Shown here piece by piece: positions 20,479 through 32,900 of a DNA stretch of 33,565 nucleotides. Each line of letters opens with the position of its first letter. Within the stretch, counting starts at the first letter, position 1. The notes beneath the pieces were generated by a model. The model was not told where the DNA came from and did no database searches. It saw only the letters and a list, made by a program, of their open reading frames with translations. Source of the DNA: Phallusia fumigata (taxonomy: Eukaryota > Chordata > Ascidiacea > Phlebobranchia > Ascidiidae); contig QXVZ01032197.1 in assembly GCA_008931825.1 (NCBI GenBank), positions 1 through 33,565 on the forward strand. The letters are read 5' to 3'. The position numbers and the translations under genes were made by a program.

Positions 20479-23400
20479 ATGTCTGTTAATTACTCTGCGG
20501 GTTTATCCCCGTATGCATGCAAAGGAAAATGTGGATTGCCAGAGGTTGTACTGTTTTATTAATGCAGTTTTGTTAAAAAAAATTGTACCTCAGCTTTAAT
20601 GTTGTATGTGCGACTCGATTCTGCTGAAAATCAAGTTTTGCTAGAACTATGTCATTCTTTGTAGAAACAAGATGACCACTCAATTCTCAAGGAAAATGCT
20701 TCCAAACTCGCTGCCTTAATTAAATCCAGCAAAATTGTAGTTGTACATACTGGTAAGTTTGTTTTTTCGCTCAAGTCTATTTAGATAACTCACTAATAAG
20801 ATAAAACTACAAATCTTTTTTTCTGTAAATTTATGTTAAGGTGCTGGGTTAAGCACAGCAGCAGGAATTCCTGATTTTCGTGGCCCAACTGGAGTATGGA
20901 CGCTTGAAGAAAAAGGAGAAACACCTCAGTTTGACATAACTTTTGAACAAGCTGTGCCCACGTTTACACATCTGCTGTTGGTGGAAATGGAAAAAATGGG
21001 TAAATTTGATTTCAGTAAAATATTGAACTTGACCCCAAACATGCAGACCATTTTGTATTGAACCGGATTCTCCCTAATATGTTTAGTTGATCAAACCCAA
21101 CTGTAACCTTGCTGTGTCAATCACTATCTTAATTCTAACTGGTGCAATTGTTATGTCATGTTTATAAACATTATGTGTGCACCTGTTGATCCAGTGGTGT
21201 AAACCAGTGCTTCTTAACCGGGTGAATGGTTCACCCCAGGGTGAATAAAATGTTTGCAGGGGTGATTGAATGAGAAGGGGTGAACAAAGGGTGAATGAAG
21301 TTTTTGTGCCCATTGCTAAAGTACATTTGTTTTACATTTATCCAACAATTAAAATACCTGCCTACTAACAGCAGTCGGACAAATGCAAAGCATTTCTTTG
21401 TTACACAACAACAGCAATATTTAAATGTTTATTGTGACAAAACAACAGTAGTTTTATGTCACATCACTATGTTATTTGTAGCTTTGTCGATTTCTTAGTC
21501 AGTACAATTTCTACTTNNNNNNNNNNNNNNNNNNNNNNNNNAAATGAACATAGCAAACGAAGACAATATTCTTTCGCCAAATATTTCCATCCCACCTACC
21601 ACCATTTTAAGCCGGTGCACTAAGTATGACAGTCAGAATTTATGATTATTTAAGCGGCCAAAGACGGCGCCCCTGAGTAATAAGTAATCTAAAAAATGAG
21701 CATCGTTCCACATTCGACTGGCAACGATGACAAAGACGCTAATCTCGCTAATGCAGATGGAAAACGGATTGGGATTAGAAACATAGGGCATTCTGGGTTA
21801 AATCATGAATTCAATACAGATCGAATGTTTTCAGATTACTCATGTCGCTTAATGGGTTTTAGTTTCAGGATTCTTCAACAAAGTTTACTAAAAGTCATTG
21901 ATTAGTAGTCGACACAGTTGGATAAATTACTAATTTGTCGTTTTGTCTTTTAGTCAAAACGTTTACTGATCTATATTTCCAATTTGTCCAAACCCCCATT
22001 TATATCCGTTGATTCTGTCAAGATTGCTCAATAAACCTGAAATATCAGACTTATATCGATAGCCGACATAGCCTTTACCGGACAACGAAATATCTTCCCC
22101 TATATAAATATATGTATACATAGGCTACATATATTTCTATACCACATATAGAGCAGTTTTTATGTATGAGTGCACAAGTATCTTTACCTATCCCGCATTG
22201 CGTGGAACGCGGACCGCCGGGAAGTGATTAAAATTTAAGGCGCAGAGTTCACCGTCAAATATTGGCTTAGTCATTTTGTTTTTGAGTGCGCGGCGCCGAA
22301 ATAGAGACGATTACAAGAACGCAGCGGCCGAAAATAGGTGCCGACCTGCGGGACACGGCCTTTATTTCGTCTGCGTCCCGACCTCGCGCTGCCTCGCAAA
22401 GCAGGTGTAAGATTCGAAATCGTGACCATTGATAATTGGTATGGCGTGGATGACATCGGCTCGCGCCTGGTACGGGCTGGTGCTGGAATGCGTAGGCTCG
22501 ACGGGCGTAGCTCCACAAGGAGGAGTGTCGTATGATAATTTGATGTTTGCCGTTTCCACCTTGTTTCGGAATTAAGTGCCTAATGCAAAAAATTCCCCGA
22601 TCTCACTGGTTGAGGTCATGTTTCTCAGTGTGTTGTTTTTTGTTCTTGGGGCTGCCTCGTGTGTGGGATAAGGTGTTTTGACAACATTTATTGAAACTAA
22701 GGTACATTGATAAACTGTCAATCGTTATGATAAGGGGTTGCAATGCCAACAAAATGTTTTAAATACCCCGATTTGCTGCGATTTGTACAAGAGCATTAAT
22801 CAACAACAGCTATAAATACCTAAATAGATTTGAATGCCGTTTTTAGCCCAACCAGGAAAAAAAACAACCTCTCATATTTTCGAATAGCCCGACACTTTTT
22901 ATTAAAATCTGCGTACACACGTTGTTTTGTATCGACCTTAAAAATACCTAATTTTTCTTCGCCCTTTGGCCAATCACAGGTACAGACAATAAGTAAACCT
23001 TAAGGGTAAAAACTCCAACTAACAGATCAAACGATAGGTCACGTTCTGTACCCCTGCGTCAGCGTCTGCGCCCCGCCTACTTGAAGGGCAATGACGACAG
23101 CCGGTCGATCGTTCGTGAGTTCACCTATGAAAACCGGAGCCTGTCATTCGGAACAGGAGCATCTTTCAGCAGGTGGCAATTATGGGCTTATAATCGATTT
23201 GGTCGGCTGGGCTTAAATTCTTGCGACACTGTGCCATGCACGCGTATCTCTCGACCGCGGACCTGAAGCCATGATTGCTACGTTGGTCCAATTACGGAAA
23301 ACACTCCATCCGCTACGTCGAAGCAAGCCGCGTTCCCCCGTCAATGCAACGCACATGGACCGGGGTCCTGGTATTCTTGTACGAAATTTACCAGCTTCGT

Positions 23401-24671
23401 CAACANTGAAATTTGGCAATTTGTGGAAAGGGTGAACGAAATCGAAAAAGGTTAAGAAGCACTGGTGTAAACTATTCTGGAAAAGGCAAAAAAGTTTGGT
23501 TGTTTTCAGGATTGGTGCACTTTGTCATCTCCCAAAATGTTGATGGCCTTCATGTGCGTTCTGGTTTTCCTCGAGACCGCCTTGCTGAGCTGCATGGAAA
23601 CATGTTTACTCAAAAGTGCCAACTTTGTGCAAAGTATGAACTTGATAATTCAGCACAATCTTGCACTGTTTTCAATGTCCTTTATTGTCTACTATTTTGT
23701 ACTAGGGAACAAGTACAAGATCATGTTTCTCCAACGATGGGACTCAAGCTGACAGGCCAGAATTGTGGGGCACTCAAGTGCCGAGGCAGGTTTGATTTCA
23801 ATTTTCCTATTTTGAAATGTCAACAATTCTTTTATTGAGAATATTGTTGAAAATAAATACACAACCTTATTATGTTTTTTATCATTTCAGAAAGTGCCGA
23901 GGTATGCTGAAAGATACGATTCTAGATTGGGAAGATGCATTACCTGATGATGAACTGGATATGTCAGAGAAGTTTTGCAAAATTGCTGATTTGTCTATCG
24001 TTATGGGCAGTAGTTTGCAGGTAAAACTATTTTACATGTGAGTGAAAAGATAGAAAAAGATGAAGTAGGTTTAATGCATGTTTAGTATATATCGCATAGC
24101 GCAGTACTTGTTACAGATTATGCCTGCTGGAAATCTTCCTCTGCTGACCAAGAAACATGGAGGAAAGCTAGTCATAATAAATCTTCAACCGACAAAAAAA
24201 GACAAAAGTGCTGACCTAAGAATATACGGGTAAAATATTATGAAATAAATACATTTTGATTTTTAAAACACTGCCAAGAAAATGTGTATATATATGTATA
24301 CTTTTGTTAAGTTGTAAACATTTTATGGTAGATACCTGGACGATGTTATGAAGATGGTGGCAGAATCTCTTCAAATAATAGTTCCCTCATTCAAAGGCCC
24401 AACAGTATGTTTGCAATCAACACACCCTCTGCCACAATTTCCAATTCCAACAAAAAGGAGAAGACTAACGAAAACAGGAAGAACAAATCAAACAGACGTT
24501 AAACCTGATATAAAATCTGGCACTATTGAACAGACAGAAATTGCAAGCTGCAACAGAAAGGAGATTAATTCTAATAAAATAACTAAAAACATTTTGGTTA
24601 AAAAAGAAGCCAATCTGAATTCTTCTGCTTCTTCTGTTGTCGATGAAACCATTAGGCAAAAAGAGAACTAA
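20479..24671 (+). CDS. SIRT6: SIRT6 NAD-dependent protein deacylase
   Basis: Eight exons: 20479-20544, 20665-20752, 20841-20999, 23510-23633, 23706-23789, 23891-24020, 24117-24229 and 24332-24671. They total 1104 nt, 367 aa (human 355). The start [12 protein letters not shown] is the SIRT6 N terminus. The NAD-binding stretch [15 protein letters not shown] begins at residue 52. [16 protein letters not shown] leads to the catalytic H133 in ELHGN. Zinc ligands are C141, C144, C166 and C176 (C171 is a spare). Residues 1-166 align with human SIRT6 without a gap. A basic Lys-rich tail ends the protein, as in other SIRT6. SIRT6 is a nuclear H3K9/K56 deacetylase and mono-ADP-ribosyltransferase. Intron 3 (21000-23509) is inflated by a transposon and a misplaced contig, so its real length is unknown. 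A likely trans-splice or 5' UTR acceptor lies just upstream (TTTCTAG). Confidence 0.96.
21517..21541. other. Assembly gap (25 N)
   Basis: A run of undetermined bases inside the hAT element. It marks the left junction where the contig 21542-23405 was inserted; a single N at 23406 marks the right junction. Confidence 0.98.
21542..23405. other. Misplaced contig that belongs at the gap at 4814
   Basis: Both ends are 139-bp copies of the sequence flanking the N at 4814, in the correct order and orientation. The unique interior, 21681-23266, has a GC-rich block around 22200-22560 and AT-rich stretches near 22090-22140. It holds only short open frames. One of 69 codons (21696-21905) starts 15 bases into the unique part and is the only one I would look at. 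I recognise no protein family here. Confidence 0.88.
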
Positions 24672-24902
24672 TGTTTTTTTGTATTGCAAGGTGTTGTTTG
24701 TATCATATTTTTGTATTTGTACTTGCCAAGTTTTTTGTTGAAACTACAATTCATTTGCGATTCCAAAATTCACAATAACACTTTTTAAACATGGTGTTTA
24801 GGAAGTTTTATTGTGTTGATTTTATTGCTTGGTCACAATTTGTTTCCTTTTATGTTTTGATAGACAGTAGTGTATAATTGTGTACCACTAAAAGTTTGCT
24901 TC
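24672..24902 (+). promoter_or_regulatory. Short SIRT6-ALG13 spacer with acceptor-like site
   Basis: The 231-bp spacer contains no AATAAA or ATTAAA. It has a pyrimidine-rich stretch ending in TTTGATAG at 24863, 39 bases before the ALG13 ATG. This would suit a spliced-leader or 5' UTR acceptor. Co-transcription of SIRT6 and ALG13 is possible but unproven. Confidence 0.4.
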
Positions 24903-25650
24903 ATGTCCGTATTTGTCACTGTCGGAACAACTTCATTTGATACTTTGACCGAACTAGTTACAAGCGAACCAATTTTAAAGGTAGTTGTCCTGTCTTTTCC
25001 AACCTTCGACCAGATGTAACAGAATGTTTTACAGATCTTGGAATCAAAATCCTACTTGACTCTTCTGGTACAATATGGCCGCGGACACCATCAAGTGAAG
25101 GAACAAAAGACTGCAGGATTGTCAATCAGCGGCTACAGATACAAGGACTCAATATCTGGAGACATTGCAAATGCAGATTTGGTGATTAGTCATGCAGGTT
25201 TGAAGGAGTTAGTTGATATTTGGTTGCTTATTACTTCCAACACATTTTTGGTTACAAAGTATGCAATAAAAAACAGGAAGTTAAATAAGTTGCAGTTGCT
25301 ACTAAAGATGTTTTTTATTTAGGTGCTGGTACATGTCTGGAAGTTCTTGGGGCAGGAAAACCTTTGTTAGTAGTAGTAAACGAAAAACTAATGGACAATC
25401 ACCAGTTTGAGTTGGCAAAACAGCTCTATCGAGATAAGCACCTGTTCTACTGCACCTGCAGGTGAAAACAGTTTAAAAATGAATTGTAAAAATGAAAGTG
25501 AATTATACTTCTTATTGTTCTTGTTCGATATGACTCAACAGCACTTTGGGTTCCACACTTTTGGAAATGGACATTCAGTGTCTTGAGTCCTTGCCGACAC
25601 CGAAGACCAAAAAATTTGGAATAGATTTGGCCCAGCACTTCCAATTGTGA
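24903..25650 (+). CDS. ALG13: ALG13, catalytic subunit of UDP-GlcNAc transferase
   Basis: Four exons: 24903-24980, 25035-25197, 25323-25461 and 25542-25650. They total 489 nt, 162 aa, matching the short ALG13 form (about 165 aa in human). The N terminus [13 protein letters not shown] is the glycosyltransferase-28 signature of the family. The core [18 protein letters not shown] and the stretch [16 protein letters not shown] correspond to the UDP-GlcNAc-binding region of ALG13/MurG-type enzymes. No membrane segment is present, as expected: ALG13 is cytosolic and is anchored to the ER by ALG14. Together they add the second GlcNAc to dolichol-PP-GlcNAc in N-glycan precursor synthesis. The extra deubiquitinase/Tudor region of long vertebrate ALG13 is absent. 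It lies on the same strand close behind SIRT6. Confidence 0.95.
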
Positions 25651-25761
25651 AACATGGATATTGAGTCGTTACACAGCTTTACCTGACAAACCTTTTAGTG
25701 TGCAATACTGTATGGAAATTTTTTGTGTTTGATGTAAAACTGGTACTTTACTTCGCTAGGT

Positions 25762-26082
25762 CAGGGATGTCCAAAGTGCGGCCCGGGACGATATTTCACG
25801 CGGCTGTAGTTTTAAAATGCGTTGAACATGGCGTGCCAAAGTTTTGATTGAGCTTTTAGGTTAAATAAGCGTCTCTTTTTACAGAGTCTTTTCTTATCGA
25901 TAGAAGAAAGAGTACAGTGTCCTGACGCAACACAAATGTCTTAAGGATAAGATCGTTGTGCAGCCATGTAAAATGTAATGCGTACGAATTTTATGGGTAA
26001 AACAGTTGGAAAAAAACGATGGCCAGCGGGCGCCTTAACCCGATTAAAGTTGGCCCCCATGAAAAAAGGTGGGACACCCCTG
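25762..26082. mobile_element. Short non-autonomous hAT-like element (MITE)
   Basis: A 321-bp element beginning CAGGGATGTCC and ending GGGACACCCCTG, imperfect inverted ends in the common hAT-derived style (CAGGGGTGTCC). Just inside the left end is GTGCGGCCCGGG. Flanks resemble a decayed target duplication (GCTAGGT on the left, GCTTAGGT on the right). It has no coding capacity. It lies about 110 bp after the ALG13 stop, possibly in its 3' UTR. Confidence 0.7.
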
Positions 26083-26999
26083 GCTTAGGTAATTGGAAAA
26101 ACCTTCAGTTTATATGCAATGTATGTGTCCTGTAATTACACCACATGTCCTCATATTATGAGCCATAATCCCTGTTGGTTTACATAAAAGTCTTATAAAA
26201 CTGTTTGTTTTGTAAATTGGAAATTTTTGCAATTTATTCAATTTACGCATGCCAAATTAACTACGAAACTAAATGTATATCTTTTCGGTCAATGGAAAGC
26301 AGTTTCAAATCTGCTTAAAATGATTTGACATTAATGGGTGCACAACTGCAATGTTGAATTGAAATGCGTTCTTTGCCCCACAACAATGAACTTAACAATA
26401 GTAGCTTGGTGATTTGCGTAACTATAACATACGATTCAAGAATCTGTTACACAAAGCCCTCATTAATAACCGTTCAACTACCCAACGACAGGCAACTATG
26501 GCAGTACGCAGCAAAAATCGTTAAAAAGTACGGTAGGCCCTTCGTAACGGGGTACATGGTACGCTCATCTCGATACGTACCGTACTGCCATCCTTGAGGA
26601 CAGGACAAGCTGTTCACAAACTTATTTATTATGGAAGGAAAATCGACAGCATTGACAAGGTGTCGTATTTTCACCTGACTGAGATTTTCACGCTTCACAA
26701 ACAAACAAGGAAAGATAGTTTGTCCAGTAAACGAACAGGTCAGGTAATTTTGTCGATGACGGCGTCATGCGTATTGCACCCACCCACGCTGACACCGGAA
26801 AATCTTGTGACACAATCTGTTGCGCCACTGTTAAGCTTTTGATCAGACTTGGATAGAAATTGTCAATACAGTAGGTTCGTTTAGTGTTCACAGAGCGCCA
26901 GTCGTGCAAGAGGCCTGATACCAAACCAGAGTTAGCCGGCCTTCCAAGTGTTTTAATTCCCCTGACATTCGGACCTAAGTGAAGAATTTAGAAAAAGAC
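26083..26999. other. ALG13-integrin intergenic region with inverted repeat
   Basis: No gene recognised. An 11-bp inverted repeat (ATGGCAGTACG at 26498-26508, CGTACTGCCAT at 26581-26591) encloses about 70 bases that include several TACG/CGTAC motifs. The region must contain the integrin promoter and 5' UTR, but no TATA box stands out. Confidence 0.35.
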
Positions 27000-29900
27000 A
27001 TGAGGTTTTGTTTAGGGATTTTGCTGTTACAAAGTCTTGCACTTGGTAGGTATACGTTTTTTGTTTTTGTAAAGTAATCCTTAGTGCCGTGTTTCATACA
27101 AAAGCCTTTCTTTTTGTTAAAAAATGTAATTTATAACGTCAAATTTAATTCAACAATACGAAGACGGTTAATTCGCTCAAAACATTGCATCGCTTCCGCG
27201 GAATGCATGAATTTGGTACCCTGATTGACAAAATATTTAAGGAAACATGTCTTTAAAGTCGTCTTACTCAAAGCAATGGGCGTGATACACCACCCTCGAC
27301 ATTTTCAAAATTGTTTGTCCAACGTTATGGACAAATCTAACTTGTCTTTGCACCTGAAGGAAACCTGGCCAGTATGCCATGTATACTGATATTCTTGTTC
27401 TTTTGTAGCGCACGGGATTTGTATTGACAAAAGCACCTGTGAAAAATGCATAAGGACACCGGGTTGTTCTTGGTGCGAACAAATTACCAACTTTACAGCA
27501 TCATCAAGATGTCAAACTATTTCGTAAGTTCATTACCAGTTATTGTGTCTGACTAACGGCAACAATATCTAATGCGCTGTACTTGCAGGAAGAACCAAGC
27601 AATATGTTCTGCTGACCTAACATTAAATCCGAAGACCTCCTTAAAAACTGAAACTAACTATACGTTTAACACAACTGCGAATGAGCTGAACCAAATACAA
27701 ATGAGACCGCAGTTGACTAACGCAAAGCTACGCTTGGGTAAGTTTAAACGCGAGCAAATGATATCAAATGAGATGGCATTTTTGGTAAATAGTTGTGTTT
27801 TGCACCAGGCGAAAGTCAAAAGATAAATATTACATTTCGGAAGCTTGTGGACTACCCTCTTGATCTTTATTATTTGATGGACTTTTCTCAATCAATGAAT
27901 GACGACTTGCAGATGCTAAAAGTAAGGGCACTTAAACCATATGTTGATGTTTTGTTGTCTCAGGCGTTAAGCCTGTACTTACATGGTAAAACGAAAACAA
28001 ATGAGTTTTGAAAACATTACAGCCTCAAGTAAACCATGGTATCATCAACCCTCCCCTATTTTACGGGGTTTTGTGCATTATGTTTGAACAAATTTAAAGT
28101 TTGGGGGGCAGGGTAATAAAACATTTTATCTATTCCTTTTTCTGTGCACAAACAAAAGTGTAGGGTGTTTGTACCAGAGCTGAAAGTTTTTTCAATTTTC
28201 AGAGTGTCGGAAATGCAATTGTGCCAAATATCCAGGCGACTGTAACTGACAACGTACAAGTGGGTTTCGGCAGTTTTGTCGACAAAATTATTCTGCCATT
28301 TGCTACAAACGACCCCAACTGGTACAGTATGAGTGCGTTGACGTTAAGGTCCGTTTTGTTTCAACAGATTGGACAATACTGTATTTGACTTGACCAGAGT
28401 CACGCTTTATAACAGGAATACTATGAGTATTTCAACAGCCTCAATTTCGGGCGGCGGTACTTTTTAAACAAAACGAACCACAGTCAATTCCATTTTATAA
28501 CCTCCTAAAAAGGTTCCTGCTTGCCACGATGGCCAAGAATACCAAACACTGTTCTGGCTGAATGGGCGTACGACTTGTGTTAAAACAACCTAAAAAGGGG
28601 ACAGAAATGTTACAAATGTCACCATACAACGCTAAGCAACCCAAAACGAGTTGTTGAGCACCACCAAAAACCCTACCATTCCATCTTAAGCAGTTTGATT
28701 GCTTGGCCCTAACTTTCTATTGCGGTGCTATCAACGAGGTTACCTAATCAATTCAACGAAAGGGAAAGCAGCACAAATTAACGCTAATACAAGATACTTG
28801 TCGAAACAGTTACTTGTGATGCAGTGAAATTAAAGGAACTAAAGTGTGCGATAAAATTAGAGTCGTACAAACAATCTGTAACGATATTTCGTATTCAATC
28901 ATCTCATTTGTTGGGTTTTAGCAATTTACCTCAACTGTTTGCGTGTACTGGCCTGGCTATTTATACCATTTTATTATTTCTCAAGTCCCGGGTGGGATCC
29001 AAACTCGCTGCTCGAGTAAATCGATTTCACTTTTGACTTTGCCCATAGTAAAATTGATAATATGGAACAAACTGCGACCATTTTTTTCTTAATGCCAGGC
29101 TCAAGGCGGCATGCCTAAGCAGCGATTGTCAAAAAACGTTTGGATTTCATCATCAGCTGTCAATCACGCCCGATAGCAAAAAGTTTCAACAAGTATTAAA
29201 TGACACGAAGATTTCGGCTAACATCGACCGTCCTGAAGGGGGGTTTGATGCACTGATGCAAATTGCAGTTTGTCAGGTACGATTTCTATCAATTGCATTT
29301 TATACTTTTGTTGTTGTTACAATATTTTCAAAAAACTGCCGCCAGAAATACATTAAAGCCTAATGCACAGTTTACCTGCGGCCACATAACTCTAGGTATA
29401 TATTTCAACTGTCTAATATAGAATGAGTAGATTTATCTGGAAAACATCATCACGTTCGACTGCACAAGGCTCTGTCACATAGAAAACTTTTCTTTTTTTC
29501 TCCTCCTTTAATGTAAGCAGTTAAATACAAACGAAATTCAACTAAAAACGCAAACTTTGTTTACAGGATATCATAAAGTGGAGAAAGGAATCACTACGAG
29601 TGGTTGTATTGTCCACTGATGCACCGTCTCACCAGGCATTGGACGGGGCTCTAATTGGTTTGCTTAAACCAAACGACATGTCCTGCCATATGGAAAAGGT
29701 TTGCAGCCTTAATATTTTTCATTTCAGTTGTAACTTAACATTTTGTCATATCAGATAAACAGCGGAAGCGATGTCCACCACTATACCGAAACCGTAGCGC
29801 AAGATTATCCCTCCGTCGGTCAGTTACGCGAAGTTTTTGAGCAATACAAAATACAGACCATTTTTGCCGTGCATCGGGATGTTTACGACATTTACAAGGT

Positions 29901-32900
29901 AAACATTTTTATTTGTGCTTGAAAGTTATAACGTTTTTTTAGTAGTATAAGGTCCTTGTAGATGCACCGTCAAAGTGGGCTTCCGGCCGCGTACATTTAA
30001 CTGTATTGGGGTTTCAAAATAGTCAGAAACCACTGTTCAAAGAAGTAGATCTATTGTATAAAATTGACATCATCAACTGTTTCAACAGTTTTTGGACAAT
30101 TTGAGTTAATGCATTTACAATCAATGAAAAAAACACAAACGTGCAAAAATTATTTTCATTTTGTTGCAAAGACTCTATTTCTTTTAAAAATGTATTTCAG
30201 GATTTACCAAAAGTTCTCCCGAACGCATTCGTTGAATTTTTGGCAAACGACTCCTCGAACGTTGTATCTGTGATTGGAACATCCTACAACGTAAGGGTCT
30301 CAGTCTGTTGCAGGGGGAAACCTCGTCAATATCTTTACTTTTATGTAACAACGCTGTATTTCTTCTGTAGGCTATTAAGAGCCGATTCAGCCTGGCCACC
30401 CCAATAGCACCGCCATCGGTCGACCTGAAGTACAGAGTCCTCTGTCCCGATTCGACGACATGGGCAGAAAACACACTGCAGTGCAACAATGTCTCCATTC
30501 CAGAAGAGGTTCGTTTTTATTTTATAAAAGTTTGTAATCGAATACCCATTCCTGCCCCGTTTTTAAGGGTTTGTTATAGGCTATGTTTGTTGGTTGTCAT
30601 CGACATAAAACTGGTAATACTATTTACTTTAGATTTTATCCCGTAACAAAAGTTGACTTATAAAGGCGGATGCTGGGGATACCCACCGTTATAAAAAAAA
30701 CCTTATCAGCGCTCGAACTGAGAAAACTGTAACATGCATTTTGTTGATGCTCTACTTATCCCGCGTTTTAGGTTGTTTTCCAGTTTGAAATTAAAGCGAA
30801 ATCGTGTCCGACCAACACGACACAAAAGGACATTATCTCAATCGGATCAAATATCATCCCTGACGTTGTGAACATCAGTATTGGTAAATCGGGTCTTTGT
30901 GTTTTAATTTGGGTGTTTTAAAAATTTTAAACTGCAAATTTACATTGATTACAGAGTACTTGTGTGAATGCGATTGTGACCGGGCCTTGTTCAGCCAAAA
31001 CGAATGCAGTGGACAGGGTTACTTGAAGGTGGAAATATTAAGACTATTTGTTACTTTATTTCAAGTGCAATAACTTTGTCTTTAAAGCAAGTTTTTAATA
31101 TGGCTGCGACCCCCGACAGTTTTGGTATGGAACGGTGTTTAGTTGACACTCGATTGAATTATTGAATTGAAATGCGAAGGTAAATGTGAGTCACCCTGTA
31201 CACAAAAGACCTGGCGTTTGTGACGTCAGTTTATTTTCCAACCTCGTGCATTCGAGAATCATAGCAACGCAATATCCGTTCGCGAGTAGGTGTGTGCTGC
31301 ACCAAAACACTACGTCGATAAACCAACTCAAACCGATGTACGCCTCTTTAGTATGTCCTTCGTTGGAAAACGGTTATTATAACACAATAACATTACAAAC
31401 TGGTTTACTAGCATGTCATTTTCAAAATCCGTCATTGGAATTGTCAAATGGCTCGAATTATCTGTGTTTCTATGCCTGAAACTGACAGTAAATATTTATT
31501 GCAATTTTATACCTGTATATACGTCACCCAATAACAAAATTATTTATGGATATTGTTTTGGTGTAACGGCATTTAACGTATATAGTGCGGATTATGTGAT
31601 TGTTACGATGGACGCGGAGGTTCCGTGTGTCAATGCGAGACAACTAGATCCATCAGCGAACTGACTGAGCAATGTACTGACACCCAACCTCTGGTCTCTG
31701 GCGGTGACATCTCCCTATGCCAGTAAGTGGAATGCTTAACTATTGGGTGGGTAGTAAGCTTAAACTGTTATATCGTGCAGCGGACGTGGAATATGCGACT
31801 GTGGAAAATGTGTTTGCGAATCTGGTTTTTCTGGCAAGTTTTGTGAATGTACCAACATCGGCTGTCCTGCCATAGACGGAGCTGTTTGCGGAGGTAAAAC
31901 TACTAAATTTTAATTAACAAACAGTTCCTTAATTACCACTGCATCTCCAGGTTCAGCAAACGGCCAATGCAGTCACTGCTATGGCAACCAGACCTGTGTT
32001 TGTAACGACACAGCTGGATGGTATCAAAACCAGGGAGGCCTGTGTCTGTGTAACAATAACTTGTGCAAAGCGACACCCACGGATGAAGTGCTGTGTGCGG
32101 GTCGGGGCGAGTGCAATTGTCATTCCTGCTCCTGCGCCGACACCAGGGTAGGTTTCCAAAACTTGTAAGACAATCGCAAATACCGACTTGTATTCGCCGT
32201 AACTTTTGCGCCATGCATTATAGGCATTCACCTTACGCACAGAATGCCAACACTCACCTCATTGGCGACACAAAACCACTAAAAGTGGTGATTTGTGTAA
32301 CACAAAAAGTAGAATTAAATACTACTCGTAACAACCGATAATATCGGCACACTTATGATATTGGACTGAATAGACATTTCATTAGAGGTGGTTTTATGGT
32401 AAAGTTTGAGGTTATGGCCGTGAGGACGAAGGCTCATCCCAATTAAATGAAAATGATCAATTAATCTGGTCAGGAATGTTTTTCATGTTTGCTGTTTGTT
32501 TAAGAATGTTTTTCATGTTTGCTAATTAAAAGTTTGAAAAGTCTTCACTGAATTTGTCAGACCTGGGCTGGCACTCACTGCAACACCTGCGTCCATCCTT
32601 CGTGCAGCAACATTGAGGGAACCTGTGCAAACACTAAGTTGACTGAATGTGCCCGTTGTGTTTATGGAACGGTAGGCAATATTTTAAACTAGTTTTTGCA
32701 AAATTATTTTTTTTGGTGCTGGTGTAAATTATAAAGCGTAGGAACATATTGTTAATGTTGGTGTATCAAATGTACATTTGCACACACAATGGATTGAAAC
32801 AAATGTCTTACTCAAGTCCTTACAAGTCTATAGACAAGTATATGCAGATCCCATAGGGCTATCTCATTATCACAACCTGGGAAGAGTTTGAACGAACGTA

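Larger units (their letters stand above)
21197..23472. mobile_element. hAT-superfamily transposon in SIRT6 intron 3 (interrupted by assembly gap)
   Basis: Perfect 15-bp inverted ends lie at 21205-21219 (CAGTGCTTCTTAACC) and 23450-23464 (GGTTAAGAAGCACTG). They are flanked by a perfect 8-bp target duplication GTGTAAAC (21197-21204 and 23465-23472). The 8-bp duplication and CAGTG start are hAT hallmarks. Internal GGGTGAA repeats follow the left end. The element is broken by 25 N and by the foreign contig 21542-23405; only 21205-21516 and 23407-23464 are genuine element sequence. No transposase is seen in these parts. The intact duplication points to a recent insertion. Confidence 0.85.

Noticed and set aside
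31933-32240. Minus-strand open frames opposite integrin exon 15
   Set aside because: They are shadows of the Cys-rich integrin exon, whose frame and splice phases fit the family.
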